DNA from: Anaerolineaceae bacterium
GTDB taxonomy: Bacteria > Chloroflexota > Anaerolineae > Aggregatilineales > Phototrophicaceae
DNA: 64,000 nt
NCBI GenBank assembly: GCA_002702065.1
Contig: NZXX01000009.1
Location: forward strand, 372,001 to 436,000
Direction of reading: 5' to 3'
Positions 36,832 to 44,473 of this stretch are shown here, piece after piece. Every line of letters starts with the position of its first letter. Position 1 is the stretch's first letter. The notes beneath the pieces were generated by a model. The model saw only the letters and a list, made by a program, of their open reading frames with translations. It was not told the origin of the DNA and did not search any database. A program made the position numbers and the translations under genes.

Positions 36832-37383
36832 ATGAACCCGGAAATACAGACACACATTGATGATCTGCTATCGAATGACCGTGAGCGCCAGAGCCAGGGA
36901 TTTATGGCGCTGATGGCCGCCACCGAGCAGCCGGTGGACTGGTCCTATAGCCTGTGGGATCACATGGTCGCTGACCTGACACATAAGGATAATCGCCAGC
37001 GGGCGCACGCCGCACAGCTTCTGGCAAATCTGGCAAAGAGCGACCCCGAAGGCCGGATGCTGAACGACTTCGACGCCCTGCTGCATGTGACGCGGGATGA
37101 TCGTTTCGTGACCGCCCGCCATGCCCTGCAAGCCATCTGGAAGGTCGGGCTGGCCGGGGACGCGCAGAAGCGGCAGTTGATTGATGGCCTCGAACAGCGC
37201 TTTGCCGAATGCGGCACGGAAAAGAACAGCACGCTGATCCGCTATGACATTCTTCAGGGGCTGCGTCACCTGTACGACGCTGCGCCCGATGACAGTATCC
37301 GCGAAACGGCGCTGGCGCTGATCGAAACGGAAACCGACGCCAGGTATCGCAAAAAGTACGCCACCGTCTGGCGGGCAAAATAA
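36832..37383 (+). CDS. HEAT-like repeat protein
   Basis: A 183-residue all-helical protein. Helix pairs such as RQRAHAAQLLANLAKSD and FVTARHALQAIWKVG look like HEAT repeats, so it is probably a protein-binding scaffold. The charged end (IETETDARYRKKYATVW) is helical too. The ATG at 36832 follows GAGGA by about eight bases and is preferred over the ATG at 36814. It is probably cotranscribed with the upstream reductase. No specific family is certain. Confidence 0.75.
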   Translation: MNPEIQTHIDDLLSNDRERQSQGFMALMAATEQPVDWSYSLWDHMVADLTHKDNRQRAHAAQLLANLAKSDPEGRMLNDFDALLHVTRDDRFVTARHALQAIWKVGLAGDAQKRQLIDGLEQRFAECGTEKNSTLIRYDILQGLRHLYDAAPDDSIRETALALIETETDARYRKKYATVWRAK

Positions 37384-37412
37384 GGGCCATCATCACGGGT
37401 CAGGCAGAAAGA

Positions 37413-37694
37413 TTGACCGGGAAGGTTATCATCTCTCAACCAAATATAACCGCAATCGAGTCCGGGCGATTTGTCCCCGCCAATAGCCTGAATGGTCACT
37501 ATGCGGTGGTTATGGGTACGGCGAAGGGCTGGGTGAGCGTGACCATTTTTAATGCACAGGCGCTCGAAACGCCAGAGGGCATGTTCGAAGCCTCGAAAAA
37601 CGGCGACCGCAAGATGCTCAAGATTCACCAAGGTCAGGCGGTGGATAGCGATTTGCTGGCAATACTGATACAACAGGTATCCAGCACGATCTGA
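37413..37694 (+). CDS. Small protein of unknown function
   Basis: A 93-residue reading frame following the HEAT-like gene by 29 bases. It starts at TTG, which lowers certainty. The product is small and beta-rich at first (FVPANSLNGHYAVVMGTAKGWVSVTIF), then helical. Coding composition in its third positions is similar to its neighbours, and the next gene follows 18 bases later, which favours a real gene. No family is recognised. Confidence 0.5.
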   Translation: MTGKVIISQPNITAIESGRFVPANSLNGHYAVVMGTAKGWVSVTIFNAQALETPEGMFEASKNGDRKMLKIHQGQAVDSDLLAILIQQVSSTI

Positions 37695-37712
37695 TCAAAA
37701 GGATTTTTTATC

Positions 37713-37931
37713 ATGGCACATGAAGCTGAGAGCAACCTGCCCGAAATCGGCGCACCGGCCCAACGGGCGCTCACTGCGGCGGGTTATACACGGCTGGAAC
37801 AATTGACGGAAGTTCGCAGCGATGATCTGCTGCAACTGCATGGGGTCGGGCCGAAAGCGATCCGCATCCTGCGCGAAGCTCTGAGCGAAAAAGGACTCTC
37901 GTTTGCCGACGAAGGCGATAACACCGCCTGA
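37713..37931 (+). CDS. Small helix-hairpin-helix protein
   Basis: A 72-residue protein made almost wholly of one double helix-hairpin-helix motif: LPEIGAPAQRALTAAGYTRLEQL and LLQLHGVGPKAIRILREAL. It resembles the C-terminal domain of RNA polymerase alpha and the HhH modules that grip DNA backbone through LHGVGPK. A DNA-binding role is likely, but the target is unknown. It is the last gene of the run that begins at 36247, and AAGGA precedes its ATG. Confidence 0.8.
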   Translation: MAHEAESNLPEIGAPAQRALTAAGYTRLEQLTEVRSDDLLQLHGVGPKAIRILREALSEKGLSFADEGDNTA

Positions 37932-37980
37932 TCATTTCCCCTTAGGGGGTGTCGTTTTTGTGCCAGACGTCTCCTTGTGA

Positions 37981-38094
37981 TTCCGCCAACACATTCTGCC
38001 GGGCGTCTCGCACTTCACCATCCTGAAACGCACCGACCTGCTGCTGCCAATCATCAAACCGTTTCTCGACGCTCCGCTGCCGCAGGCTGATTAG
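37981..38094 (+). pseudogene. Remnant: C-terminus of an alpha/beta hydrolase
   Basis: A frame with no start codon and an immediate upstream stop at 37978-37980 reads LPGVSHFTILKRTDLLLPII and then KPFLDAPLPQAD before TAG at 38092. The spaced His (SHF) and the LLxPIIxxFLDxP ending are the C-terminal catalytic-His region of alpha/beta hydrolases. The other three quarters of such a gene are missing, so this is most likely the trace of a deletion. Confidence 0.65.
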
Positions 38095-38235
38095 CAGTGG
38101 AACAAACTGCTCGCACTATGTAGGCGGACAAAACTATAAGGGGCGGGGTCTATCTCGCCTCCTGACTACGTTCTTCTATTTCGTTAGCTCCCCCGCACCA
38201 ATCAGTAATCCCTCGAACAAATGTACCCAAATCGC

Positions 38236-38264
38236 TTGACATCTTTCCAAAAATGTTGTATTTT
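38236..38264 (+). promoter_or_regulatory. Promoter of arsR-SRPBCC unit
   Basis: A perfect TTGACA (38236-38241) and TATTTT (38259-38264) are 17 bases apart. Transcription would start near 38271, directly at the palindromic operator, and 33 bases before the ArsR-type start. Confidence 0.7.
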
Positions 38265-38271
38265 ACTTGTA

Positions 38272-38291
38272 GGTTAATTAACCAATTGGTT
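38272..38291. promoter_or_regulatory. Double palindromic operator
   Basis: GGTTAATTAACCAATTGGTT is two overlapping perfect 12-base palindromes that share AACC. It overlies the expected transcription start and lies just upstream of an ArsR-family repressor gene, so autoregulation by that repressor is the simplest reading. This is inferred from position and symmetry only. Confidence 0.65.
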
Positions 38292-38303
38292 TAATACAAT
38301 ATC

Positions 38304-38654
38304 ATGTCTACAGATACACTGAGCGCAACCTTTTCTGCCCTGGCAGACCCGACTCGCCGGGCCATTCTGGCACGTCTGGCCCAGGGCGAAGCTACTGTCA
38401 ATGAACTGGCCGAGCCGTTCGACATCAGCCTGCCAGCCATCTCCAAGCATCTGAAAGTGCTGGAACGGGCCGGGTTGATCACCCAGGGGCGCAAGGCCCA
38501 ATGGCGACCCTGCCGGCTGGAAGCGGCCCCGCTGAAAGAAGTTTCGGAGTGGGTGGCACAATACCAGAACATCTGGGAAGAAAGCCTGGATCGTCTGGAT
38601 GATTATCTTCAGCAGTTACAGTCAATGGAGAACATGGATGAACCCGACCAATAA
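38304..38654 (+). CDS. ArsR-family transcriptional repressor
   Basis: A 116-residue winged-helix regulator of the ArsR superfamily. The core is FSALADPTRRAILARLAQGEATVNELAEPF, here noted for its LADPTRRAILxxL hallmark, then the recognition helix SLPAISKHLKVLERAGLI and a basic wing (GRKAQWRPCRLEAAP). No metal-binding cysteine pair typical of SmtB/ArsR metal sensors is present, so it probably belongs to the group paired with SRPBCC genes. It overlaps the next gene by 17 bases. It probably binds the operator at 38272-38291. Confidence 0.9.
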   Translation: MSTDTLSATFSALADPTRRAILARLAQGEATVNELAEPFDISLPAISKHLKVLERAGLITQGRKAQWRPCRLEAAPLKEVSEWVAQYQNIWEESLDRLDDYLQQLQSMENMDEPDQ

Positions 38655-39135
38655 TTCCTTCACACAACCGTCCGATCATGAATTCAGGGTGGAGCGCGTC
38701 TTCAATGCGCCGCGTCCGCTGGTGTTCGAGACCTTTTCGAAGTGTGAACATCTGGTCCACTGGTGGGGCATCGAGGGCTGGACCCTGCCGGTCTGCAAGC
38801 TGGATTTCCGCATCGGCGGTACATGGCTGTACTGTATGCAGGGGCCAAACGGCGAAGAATCATGGGGCAAAGCCTTCTACCACGAAATCGTGCAGCCAGA
38901 GCGCATCGTCTATACCGACTACTTCGCTGATAAGGACGGCAACCCGAATGAGAAGGCGCCGGCACCGCTTGTCACCCTGACCTTTGCCGACCTCGATGGC
39001 AAAACCAGGCTGATCAACCACGCCCGCTATCCATCGGCCAAAGACCTGGAGACGGTGCTGAACATGGGCATGGTCGAAGGTATGGGCCAGACATGGGATC
39101 GCCTCGAACAGCTGCTGGCGGAACTCAGCCAATAG
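38638..39135 (+). CDS. SRPBCC (AHSA1-type) protein, partner of ArsR
   Basis: A 165-residue START-like protein. It begins with the family strand FRVERVFNAPRPLVFETFS and continues through HLVHWWGIEGWTLPV, a beta sheet with RIVYTDYFADKDG, and the terminal helix EGMGQTWDRLEQLL. The ATG at 38638 follows GGAG (38627-38630) and lies inside the end of the arsR-type gene, which shows translational coupling. ArsR-SRPBCC pairs are frequent in soil bacteria, but the ligand is not known. Confidence 0.88.
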   Translation: MNPTNNSFTQPSDHEFRVERVFNAPRPLVFETFSKCEHLVHWWGIEGWTLPVCKLDFRIGGTWLYCMQGPNGEESWGKAFYHEIVQPERIVYTDYFADKDGNPNEKAPAPLVTLTFADLDGKTRLINHARYPSAKDLETVLNMGMVEGMGQTWDRLEQLLAELSQ

Positions 39136-39248
39136 TCATCACGCGTCACGAAATCACAACCTACAACCAAACAAAATATCTGGTCGCCTGGACGTATCGC
39201 AGGTCAGCGACAAGCCAATTAACCGAGCATGGCTCAAGGAGGAGCAAT

Positions 39249-39803
39249 ATGAGAAAAGTGATCGCAAGTCTGTTCGTTTCGATGGATGGCGTCGCCGAAT
39301 CACCCGATCAATGGCAGTTCGATGCCTTTGACGAAGACATGGGCACCGAGATGATGGAGCAACTCAGCCAGGTAGACACGCTGCTGCTGGGGCGCGTGAC
39401 ATATGAGGAGTGGAAGGACTACTGGCCCAATGCCCAGCAGGACCTGGACTTCGCTGCTTTCATCAATAACACGCCCAAGTATGTGGTGTCCGACACCCTG
39501 GACAGTGTGGAATGGGGCGATTACGACACGGTCCACCTGATTAAGGGCGACCCGACGGCAGAAATCAAACGGTTGAAGGCACAGCCCGGCAAAAACATCA
39601 GCATCAGTGGCAGCCCCGGCCTTGTCCGTTCGTTGATTCAGCTAGGACTGGTGGATGAATTTATCCCGCTGATTCACCCGGTGGTCGCCGGTAAGGGCAA
39701 ACGCCTGTTTGGGGACGGTGACGACCTCAAGCGCTTTAAACTGGTGCGCAGCAAAATCACCAGCAGCGGCGTCGCCATCCTCACCTACGTGCCGCACGAA
39801 TAG
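39249..39803 (+). CDS. Dihydrofolate reductase (RibD C-terminal) family protein
   Basis: A 184-residue relative of the gene at 36247. It starts RKVIASLFVSMDGVAESPDQW and has LLLGRVTYEEWKDYW, ISISGSPGLVRSLIQLGLVDEF and a C-terminal ITSSGVAILTYVP. AAGGAGGAGC lies at the ideal distance from the ATG at 39249; a longer in-frame reading has no such site. It probably uses NADPH, with an unknown substrate. It follows the ArsR-SRPBCC pair by 113 bases and may be read from the same promoter. Confidence 0.88.
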   Translation: MRKVIASLFVSMDGVAESPDQWQFDAFDEDMGTEMMEQLSQVDTLLLGRVTYEEWKDYWPNAQQDLDFAAFINNTPKYVVSDTLDSVEWGDYDTVHLIKGDPTAEIKRLKAQPGKNISISGSPGLVRSLIQLGLVDEFIPLIHPVVAGKGKRLFGDGDDLKRFKLVRSKITSSGVAILTYVPHE

Positions 39804-39820
39804 GCAATCCACAAGCATGC

Positions 39821-39846
39821 GGGAGGGCACGTCGGCCCTCCCCTAC
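39821..39846. repeat. GGGAGGGC palindrome
   Basis: GGGAGGGC at 39821-39828 and GCCCTCCC at 39835-39842, followed by CTAC, mirror the element at 26159-26186 in the opposite orientation (GTAGGGG versus CCCCTAC). Confidence 0.55.
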
Positions 39847-39957
39847 ATGTTCTGTGGCAAAAATTGCTGCACCCCCAGGATAAATGCGAGGAAATTTTGT
39901 CGCGCCCCTACGAACATTCCCAAGCACTAAGTAATTCATTTAATGAACGACCCCCAC

Positions 39958-39986
39958 TTGCAAAAACAGAACAAACGTGCTTAAAT
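39958..39986 (+). promoter_or_regulatory. Promoter of AraC-type gene, sharing a 20-base block with 43485
   Basis: TTGCAA (39958-39963) and TTAAAT (39981-39986) are 17 bases apart, 38 bases before the AraC-type start. The block CAGAACAAACGTGCTTAAAT at 39967-39986 is repeated exactly at 43494-43513, again with a TTGC -35 element at the same spacing. The spacer core GAACAAACGTGC resembles a Gram-positive type LexA box with one change. Confidence 0.6.
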
Positions 39987-40023
39987 CAGCTTATTGTGAA
40001 CCAGCTTCTGGCAGGTTAACTGC

Positions 40024-40755
40024 ATGACGATTGTCGCCACAGACCATCCCTCCGACTCCCCCTACATCGAAACGGTGTCGGATGGCTACACGCTCAGCGC
40101 CGGTTCGACGATTCGCCCGTCCGAGATTCACTGGCACATGGTCGTCCTCAAACATGGCGGCCAGACCCAGTTACGGGTTGTCGGGCCATGGACCAGCGCC
40201 GGGCTGGTGGAATGGGGCGAAGGTGGCGAAATTGTGTGGATCAAGCTAAAGCTCGGCACCTACTTCCCCCACCTGCCACCTCGCAAATTACTGAACAACG
40301 AAATCCCGTTGCCGGGCGCAGCCAGCAATTCGTTCTGGCTGAAGGGGTCTGCATGGCAGTTCCCCAACCATGAAAATGCCGAAACCTTCGTGAATCGCCT
40401 CGTCCGCGAAGAGATTCTGGTGCAGGACCCGGTCATCCATCCCACGCTGCAAGATCAGCCGCCGGACATGTCCTCGCGCACGCTGCGCCACCGGTTTCAG
40501 TACGCCACCGGCCTGTCGCAGAATCATATCCGCCAGTACGAACGCGCCCAGCAGGCGGCGGCTCTGCTGGAACAGGGAGTCTCCATCCTCGATACCGTCG
40601 ATATGCTCGACTACTTTGACCAGCCGCATCTGACGCGCTCGCTCAAGCGCTTCGTCGGCAAAACCCCCGCCCAATTATATGTAGCCCCGCCTTCTTGCCA
40701 TTCTGTACAAGACACCCAACCCATAAATAACTACCATACAGTCATCAGTCGATAG
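40024..40755 (+). CDS. AraC-family transcriptional regulator
   Basis: A 243-residue regulator. The C-terminal ~95 residues form an AraC-type double helix-turn-helix (SSRTLRHRFQYATGLSQNHIRQ, LDYFDQPHLTRSLKRFVGKTPAQL). The N-terminal ~140 residues form a beta-rich sensor region of the kind seen in regulators of the DUF6597 type. It is preceded by a promoter that shares 20 bases with another promoter in this window. By position it may control neighbouring DHFR-like genes; this is inference. Confidence 0.87.
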   Translation: MTIVATDHPSDSPYIETVSDGYTLSAGSTIRPSEIHWHMVVLKHGGQTQLRVVGPWTSAGLVEWGEGGEIVWIKLKLGTYFPHLPPRKLLNNEIPLPGAASNSFWLKGSAWQFPNHENAETFVNRLVREEILVQDPVIHPTLQDQPPDMSSRTLRHRFQYATGLSQNHIRQYERAQQAAALLEQGVSILDTVDMLDYFDQPHLTRSLKRFVGKTPAQLYVAPPSCHSVQDTQPINNYHTVISR

Positions 40756-40842
40756 TTTCGAGTCGTCAGTCAGATAGCGGGTGCGGGTTGCTTACCCACT
40801 CGCAGACGATATCGCGTCATCAAACACGAAAGGGCAGTCATC

Positions 40843-41436
40843 ATGGGTACAGTTGGGGCAGGGTTTTCGATGTCGCTGGATGGTTTCATCGCGGGACCGG
40901 ATGACGATACCAGCCGGGTTTTTGCATGGATGTTCCAGGGCACACAGGCTGTGAAGGCGACCATCGGCAAGGAAGAACTCGACCTGAAATTGACCGAAAC
41001 CGGCGCAGAGCAGCGTGAAGCAATGGCGCATGGCATCGGTGCAATCCTCTCCGGGCGTGGGATGTTTGACGCCGCAAGCGCGTGGGGCGGCAGACATCCA
41101 CTGGATGTGCCGATTGTGGTCGTTACGCACCATCCGCCGCAGGAATGGGTTGGTAAGGAGCCGTTCACGTTCGTGACCGATGGCATCGAAAAGGCAGTCG
41201 CCGAGGCGCAAAAGATCGCGGGTGACAAAACCATCGGCGTGGGCGGCGCCGATGTCGCGCGGCAGTGCCTGAAGCTGGGCCTGCTGGACGAAATTGGCAT
41301 TGACCTGGTGCCGGTGCTGCTGGGTGAGGGCGTGCGGCTGTTTGAATATCTCGGCATCGAACCCATCGAACTCGACATCACAGATGTGACCGCAGACGTC
41401 GGCGTGACTCACCTGCGCTACCGAGTCGTCAAATAG
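40843..41436 (+). CDS. Dihydrofolate reductase (RibD C-terminal) family protein
   Basis: A 197-residue member of the same family as the genes at 36247 and 39249 but of a longer subgroup. It starts VGAGFSMSLDGFIAGPDDD, then has ILSGRGMFDAASAWGG, a TIGVGGADVARQCLKLGLLDE nucleotide-binding segment and a final VTHLRYRVVK. NADPH binding is likely and the substrate unknown. It lies 9 bases before the DUF1801 gene, so the two form an operon. The three family members differ enough that they are not recent copies. Confidence 0.87.
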   Translation: MGTVGAGFSMSLDGFIAGPDDDTSRVFAWMFQGTQAVKATIGKEELDLKLTETGAEQREAMAHGIGAILSGRGMFDAASAWGGRHPLDVPIVVVTHHPPQEWVGKEPFTFVTDGIEKAVAEAQKIAGDKTIGVGGADVARQCLKLGLLDEIGIDLVPVLLGEGVRLFEYLGIEPIELDITDVTADVGVTHLRYRVVK

Positions 41437-41445
41437 GAGAATGAC

Positions 41446-41844
41446 GTGCCCAAACCAGCCGAAACCGTCCGCCAGTTTATGGACAGGCTTGAACACCCGT
41501 TGAAGGCGGAAATTGACGCGCTGCGGGCGATTGTCCAAAACGCCAATCCGCAGATCACGGAGCATATCAAATGGAATGCGCCCAGCTTTTGCTATGGCGG
41601 GGAGGATCGGGTGACGTTCAAATTACACCCGACCGACCGCATCCAGCTCATCTTCCACCGGGGTGCCAAAGCCAAAGCGGATGATGGGTTTGTCTTCGCG
41701 GATACAAGCGGCCTTATACAATGGGTGACAAGTGACCGCGGGACGGTGACGTTCCGGGATATGCCGTCAATCCAAGCGCAGCAGGCCACCCTGACCCAGC
41801 TTGTGGATCAATGGGTGAAAGCGACGGTTCAAAACGATGAGTGA
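41446..41844 (+). CDS. DUF1801 (YdhG/YjhF-like) protein
   Basis: A 132-residue protein of the DUF1801 group. Characteristic parts are TVRQFMDRLEHPLKAEIDALRAIVQ, seen as two helices, then ITEHIKWNAPSFCYGGEDRVTF, where the E-x-I-K-W-x-x-P segment is the family mark, and a beta core with IQLIFHRGAKAK. Its function is unknown; Bacillus relatives have been tied to iron or metal homeostasis. A GTG start at 41446 has AGGAGA upstream. It is cotranscribed with the DHFR-like gene. Confidence 0.85.
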   Translation: MPKPAETVRQFMDRLEHPLKAEIDALRAIVQNANPQITEHIKWNAPSFCYGGEDRVTFKLHPTDRIQLIFHRGAKAKADDGFVFADTSGLIQWVTSDRGTVTFRDMPSIQAQQATLTQLVDQWVKATVQNDE

Positions 41845-41947
41845 TCCGAGGCAGATGGTGTGTTCAACGCCCTCGTTGAGCCGGTCTGGCAGGCATGGAG
41901 ACGCCTGGAGTCGTTAGTCCATTGCCGATAGCGGCCCGTATTTCCGT

Positions 41948-43399
41948 TCAGGTACGGGTTTGCAGCCAGCGCCAGACCACATCCAGCGCTTCGACGTCGG
42001 CGTTCTGGTAGGCACAGGCCCGCGCCAGCGCATAGGCGTCGCCATCCAGCAGCCAGCGGTTGTAGTCATCCCAGGCGGCGAAAGCGTTGGAACCCTCCGG
42101 CCAGTTGTACCCCAGATGCGCCCCAACCACCTTGATGCTGGTGCTCTGGATGGGCAGCGTCACCGTCGTTTTGAAGGTGCGGTGCAGGTCGTGCATGCGG
42201 TCGTCCAGATGGTCAACAATGCGTCGAGGCGCGGTCTTGCGCAGCGCCGCCCGGTCAAAATCGGTCCAGTGGTAAATCTGCCCCGGCACCCGCTGTGCTG
42301 CATCAGCCAGCATCTCCCAGCCCACGTCGCTGTCCTCAACCAGCGTAACGCCAAGATCGCCCGGCAGTTTGATGCCACCAGATTCCGCATAGCGTGCCAC
42401 CACGACGATCTGCACCGGTTCGCCCGCCACCTGCCAGCCAAAGCACCAGGGTGAGCCGTTGGTCAGGTCGGTTTCCAGGTCGAGCATGATGCCCGGCTGA
42501 GACAACGTTTCGGGGAAATCCGCACGCCATACCGGCGAATCACTGGCAAACGCCTGCGCCAGACTGATGATGTCGTGCACGTTGACTTTGCCAATGCCGT
42601 AAAAGCGCTGCAACTCGCTGGGGGACATGGCGGCGATCTCCTCAAAAGTGCGGATACCCGCCTCCCACAGATGCTGCCGGGTCTGCCGCTTGAGCGTGGG
42701 CAGCAGGGTGAAATTGTGCGACTGGCGGGCCTGGTCGGTACAGGCTGCCAGCCAGTGACAATGATCGCAGTGCGAGGTGAGAAACACATCCGGCGGGTTT
42801 TGCTCGTCCAAAGCCCCGGCCAGCCATTGCAACGCCGCGAACAACGGCTCCGGACGCAGCACATGCTCGATCTGATGACGCGGCGCGCCGTTGGCATCCT
42901 GTCCCAGCCAGAACCAGCCCACCGTCTCGGCACCCTGCGTTTGCGCCACCAGCCACAGATACAAATCGAGCTGCAAGCGGTCAGCTTCAGCAATGTCCTG
43001 ATAGAGCTTGACCTCCACTGGCTCATAGGCCCAGCGCCCCAGATCAGATGGCTGAGACACGCGCAGCAACCAATCGACCTGACCACGCACGACCACCGGC
43101 TGGGGCAGATCCAGTGTCTGTTCGAAGACCGCACCCCGAATCGCGGGGACGCCCTGCGCCATCAGATCACGCGTCGTCCGGAGCGCGTCTGCCCACGACA
43201 ATGTCGGCAGCACATCCACCGGGCCGATCATCGTTTCCTGAATGACATCTTCATGCAGGATGCCACGTGCCAGCCGTCGGCGCACATCAGCGGCGAGGGG
43301 GCTGCGCAATTGCGCGTCACCATGATAGTCCAGCCAGACGCGGCGCTGGCATTCGGTCAGGTTTCGCAGCGCGGTCGCGCTGATAACAGGTTGATTCAT
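41948..43399 (-). CDS. TM0106-family RecB-like nuclease with Fe-S cysteines and RNase H-like domain
   Basis: A 483-residue nuclease. The N-terminal half is a Cas4/RecB-like PD-(D/E)XK domain: a first cysteine in LTECQRRVWLDYHG, Asp in VVRGQVDWLL, E-x-K in YEPVEVKLYQD, and a late cysteine group HCDHCHWLAAC that would complete a 4Fe-4S cluster. A helix-hairpin-helix follows (LQRFYGIGKVNVHDI). The C-terminal ~180 residues are an RNase H-like (DnaQ/YprB-type) exonuclease with IMLDLETDLTNG and later YHWTDFDRAALR. It probably processes DNA ends in repair. A shared promoter-like block lies upstream of it on the other strand. Confidence 0.9.
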   Translation of the reverse strand: MNQPVISATALRNLTECQRRVWLDYHGDAQLRSPLAADVRRRLARGILHEDVIQETMIGPVDVLPTLSWADALRTTRDLMAQGVPAIRGAVFEQTLDLPQPVVVRGQVDWLLRVSQPSDLGRWAYEPVEVKLYQDIAEADRLQLDLYLWLVAQTQGAETVGWFWLGQDANGAPRHQIEHVLRPEPLFAALQWLAGALDEQNPPDVFLTSHCDHCHWLAACTDQARQSHNFTLLPTLKRQTRQHLWEAGIRTFEEIAAMSPSELQRFYGIGKVNVHDIISLAQAFASDSPVWRADFPETLSQPGIMLDLETDLTNGSPWCFGWQVAGEPVQIVVVARYAESGGIKLPGDLGVTLVEDSDVGWEMLADAAQRVPGQIYHWTDFDRAALRKTAPRRIVDHLDDRMHDLHRTFKTTVTLPIQSTSIKVVGAHLGYNWPEGSNAFAAWDDYNRWLLDGDAYALARACAYQNADVEALDVVWRWLQTRT

Positions 43400-43484
43400 G
43401 ATCTCGGTACCTTATCCGGCATGAACCTCTAGCATACCGCAAAATAGCACAAATGTGTTACGATCAAACGACCACAGCCAACGC

Positions 43485-43513
43485 TTGCCAGATCAGAACA
43501 AACGTGCTTAAAT
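43485..43513 (+). promoter_or_regulatory. Promoter sharing a 20-base block with 39958
   Basis: TTGCCA (43485-43490) and TTAAAT (43508-43513), 17 bases apart, lie 40 bases before the DUF2277 gene. The segment 43494-43513 is identical to 39967-39986. It also lies in the intergenic region of the divergent nuclease gene, so a regulator bound to the spacer could act both ways. Confidence 0.6.
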
Positions 43514-43552
43514 TTAATCAACTAACGCTGTGGCTTATTTGAGGAAAAGCTA

Positions 43553-43822
43553 ATGTGCAGGAATATCCGGCCTCTATTCAACTTTGAACCGCCCGTGACC
43601 GATGACGAGGTGCGCGCCGCCTCGCTGCAATACGTGCGCAAGGTCAGCGGGTATACCAAGCCCTCCAAAGCCAATGAAGAAGCCTTCCTCGCCGCTGTGG
43701 AGGAAATCGCTGCGGCCACGCAGAAACTGCTTGATTCGTTGGAAACCAGCGCACCACCCAAGGATCGCGAAGTGGTCGCCGCCAAAGCGCGCATCCGGTC
43801 CGCCCAGCGCTTTGCCCGTTAG
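43553..43822 (+). CDS. DUF2277 family protein
   Basis: An 89-residue protein that matches the DUF2277 family throughout: start MCRNIRPLFNFEPPVTDDEV, then AASLQYVRKVSGYTKPSKANEEAF and the final helix REVVAAKARIRSAQRFAR. It is small, helical and cytoplasmic; its function is unknown although the family is well conserved in Chloroflexota and Actinomycetota. GAGGA precedes the ATG at a good distance. Confidence 0.9.
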   Translation: MCRNIRPLFNFEPPVTDDEVRAASLQYVRKVSGYTKPSKANEEAFLAAVEEIAAATQKLLDSLETSAPPKDREVVAAKARIRSAQRFAR

Positions 43823-43924
43823 CCACATGCCGCTATAAGCGAATTGCCAGACGCAGCAACCCCCTATGCGCAATAATGGCGTATACTCAGTAGAGTTAAA
43901 TATTATTTTAGGGGGTAACACATT

Positions 43925-44317
43925 ATGGCAAAAACGGTTGGAAGTTATGAGCTGGCTACTGTCGGCACTCGCTTCATCGCTATTTTCATCGACGGTATTA
44001 TTCTGGCCATAGTCGGCAGCCTGCTAGTTGGCATTGGCCGCGAGGCCGGCGGCGGGGTCAGCTTCATTGTCGGGCTGGCTTACTACTGGTTTTTCCTCAC
44101 CCATCAGAACGGCCAGACACCCGGCAAGAAAATCATGAATATCCGCGTCATCAAAACAGATGGCAGCGACCTGAGTGACGGCGACGCCATCCTCCGCTAC
44201 ATCGGCTACTACATCAATTCATTTGTACTTCTGCTGGGCTGGATCTGGGCGTTATTCGATGCGAACAGCCAGGGCTGGCACGACAAAATTGCGCAGACCT
44301 ACGTCGTTCGCGCCTGA
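43925..44317 (+). CDS. RDD family membrane protein
   Basis: A 130-residue RDD-family protein with three membrane helices. The family pattern is visible in TRFIAIFIDGIILAIVGSLL (Arg and Asp of the first helix), TPGKKIMNIRVIKTDG and the closing SQGWHDKIAQTYVV. RDD proteins may act as transporters or membrane scaffolds; some are Na+/H+ antiporters. GGGG with a short spacer precedes the ATG. The gene ends at a strong terminator. Confidence 0.9.
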   Translation: MAKTVGSYELATVGTRFIAIFIDGIILAIVGSLLVGIGREAGGGVSFIVGLAYYWFFLTHQNGQTPGKKIMNIRVIKTDGSDLSDGDAILRYIGYYINSFVLLLGWIWALFDANSQGWHDKIAQTYVVRA

Positions 44318-44340
44318 TCCGCGCGCTATTCAGTCTACTT

Positions 44341-44366
44341 GAGGCGGAGCCTGCTTCGCCTCTTTT
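44341..44366 (+). terminator. Rho-independent terminator
   Basis: A 9-base stem (GAGGCGGAG, 44341-44349, with 44354-44362, one G-U pair) and a 4-base loop followed by TTTT at 44363-44366, 24 bases after the RDD gene. Confidence 0.8.
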
Positions 44367-44473
44367 GATTCCCGCAGGGCATTCCATCCATTTTCTCATC
44401 TTGTACAGCGTGTTGAAATGCGTACTATGGGCTAGAATAGAAAAATTAAAGTGGTGGATTTGCCAGAGTAGTT

